From Atherinomorus stipes (Eukaryota; Chordata; Actinopteri; Atheriniformes; Atherinidae): a stretch of 64,000 nucleotides of DNA. Positions 63,505-64,000 of the stretch are shown one piece after another. The translations under genes were made by a program, and so were the position numbers. The notes below the pieces were generated by a model, which searched no databases, was not told the origin of the DNA, and worked only from the letters and a program-made list of their open reading frames with translations. Where the stretch lies: assembly GCA_023101725.1 (NCBI GenBank), contig JALJCO010007818.1, positions 248,001 to 312,000 on the forward strand, in the 5' to 3' direction. Numbering within the stretch: the stretch's first letter is position 1; every line of letters begins with the position of its first letter.

Positions 63505-64000
63505 TACTACCAAAAGTATTCGCTCACCTGTCTTCAATATTACGTTGGTCCACCTTTGCTGCTAGAACAGCTTCAACTCATCTGGGAAGGCTGTCCACAA
63601 GGTTTAGGAGTGTGTTTATGAGAATTTTTGACCATTCTTCCAGAATCACATTTGTGAGGTCACACACTGATGGTGGACGAGAAGGCCTGGCTCTCAGTCT
63701 CCACTCTAATTCATCCCAAAGATGTTCTGTCAGGTTGACGTCAGGCCAGTCAAGTTCCTCCACACCAGACTCTGCATCCAGGTCTTTATGGACCTGCTTT
63801 GTGTACTGGTGCACAATCATGTTGGAAGAGGAAGGGGCCAGCTCCAAACTGTTCCCACAAAGTTGGGAGCATGGAATTGTCCAAAATATCTTGGTATGCT
63901 GAAGCATTCAGAGTTCCTTTAACTGGAGGTAAGGGGCCAAGCTCAGCTCCTGAAAAGCACCCCCACACCATCATCCCCCCTCCACCAAATTTCACACTTG
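63505..64000 (-). mobile_element. Tc1-like transposon, cut by the window edge
   Basis: The terminal region ctactaccaaaagtattcgc leads into a minus-strand transposase: [33 protein letters not shown] (second catalytic Asp), VEELDWPDVNLTEHLWDELE (Glu) and ILINTLLNLVDSLPR. A frame change near 63800 separates the two parts, so the gene is broken. Confidence 0.88.

Overview
The window looks like vertebrate nuclear DNA, most likely from a ray-finned (teleost) fish. It has interrupted genes with GT-AG introns, many (CA)n, (TA)n and tetranucleotide microsatellites, and dense DNA transposons and LINE fragments of types common in fish: Tc1, hAT, Harbinger-like and TTAA-flanked MITE-like elements. No bacterial, phage, plasmid or CRISPR structure is visible. 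The species cannot be named from the sequence.

The one gene I can identify with confidence is clcn2, the ClC-2 chloride channel, on the + strand. Ten consecutive coding exons lie between 32007 and 59232. They join in one frame (1106 nt, about 369 codons) and cover the membrane core from the first transmembrane helix to the helix after the glycosylated loop. They include the chloride-binding GSGIP and GKEGP motifs. The first coding exon(s), the last membrane helices and the CBS domains are not seen. The 5' part must lie left of the window or in an exon I could not recognise, and the 3' part lies right of 64000.

Positions 1-32000 are presumed intergenic or 5' intron sequence, mostly repeats. 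There is a Tc1 relic (430-790), a three-layer nest of TTAA element, Tc1 and LINE (1698-4757), a long repeat with a second copy inside clcn2 (4990-6142), several hAT elements with 8-bp target duplications, an inverted pair of tRNA-Lys-like sequences (26745-26934), and a head-to-head fish repeat (27958-28545). Two stretches look exon-like without a family assignment: a minus-strand membrane-like segment near 16.4-16.6 kb and weak plus-strand candidates near 11.6-11.9 kb.

Positions 32000-64000 hold the clcn2 exons, separated by introns of up to 9 kb that are full of transposons. The intron between exons 2 and 3 has a hAT > hAT > TTAA-element nest beside another hAT. The intron between exons 4 and 5 holds two LINE fragments, several DNA elements, and what looks like the terminal coding exon of a separate minus-strand gene (40758-40967) with a nearby AATAAA. 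Three clcn2 splice sites directly abut TG/CA microsatellites.

I found no multi-gene system here. The observations most worth following are the antisense terminal exon, the microsatellites at the splice sites, the tRNA-Lys palindrome, the TCTCGCGAGA-like array and the datable nests of transposons.
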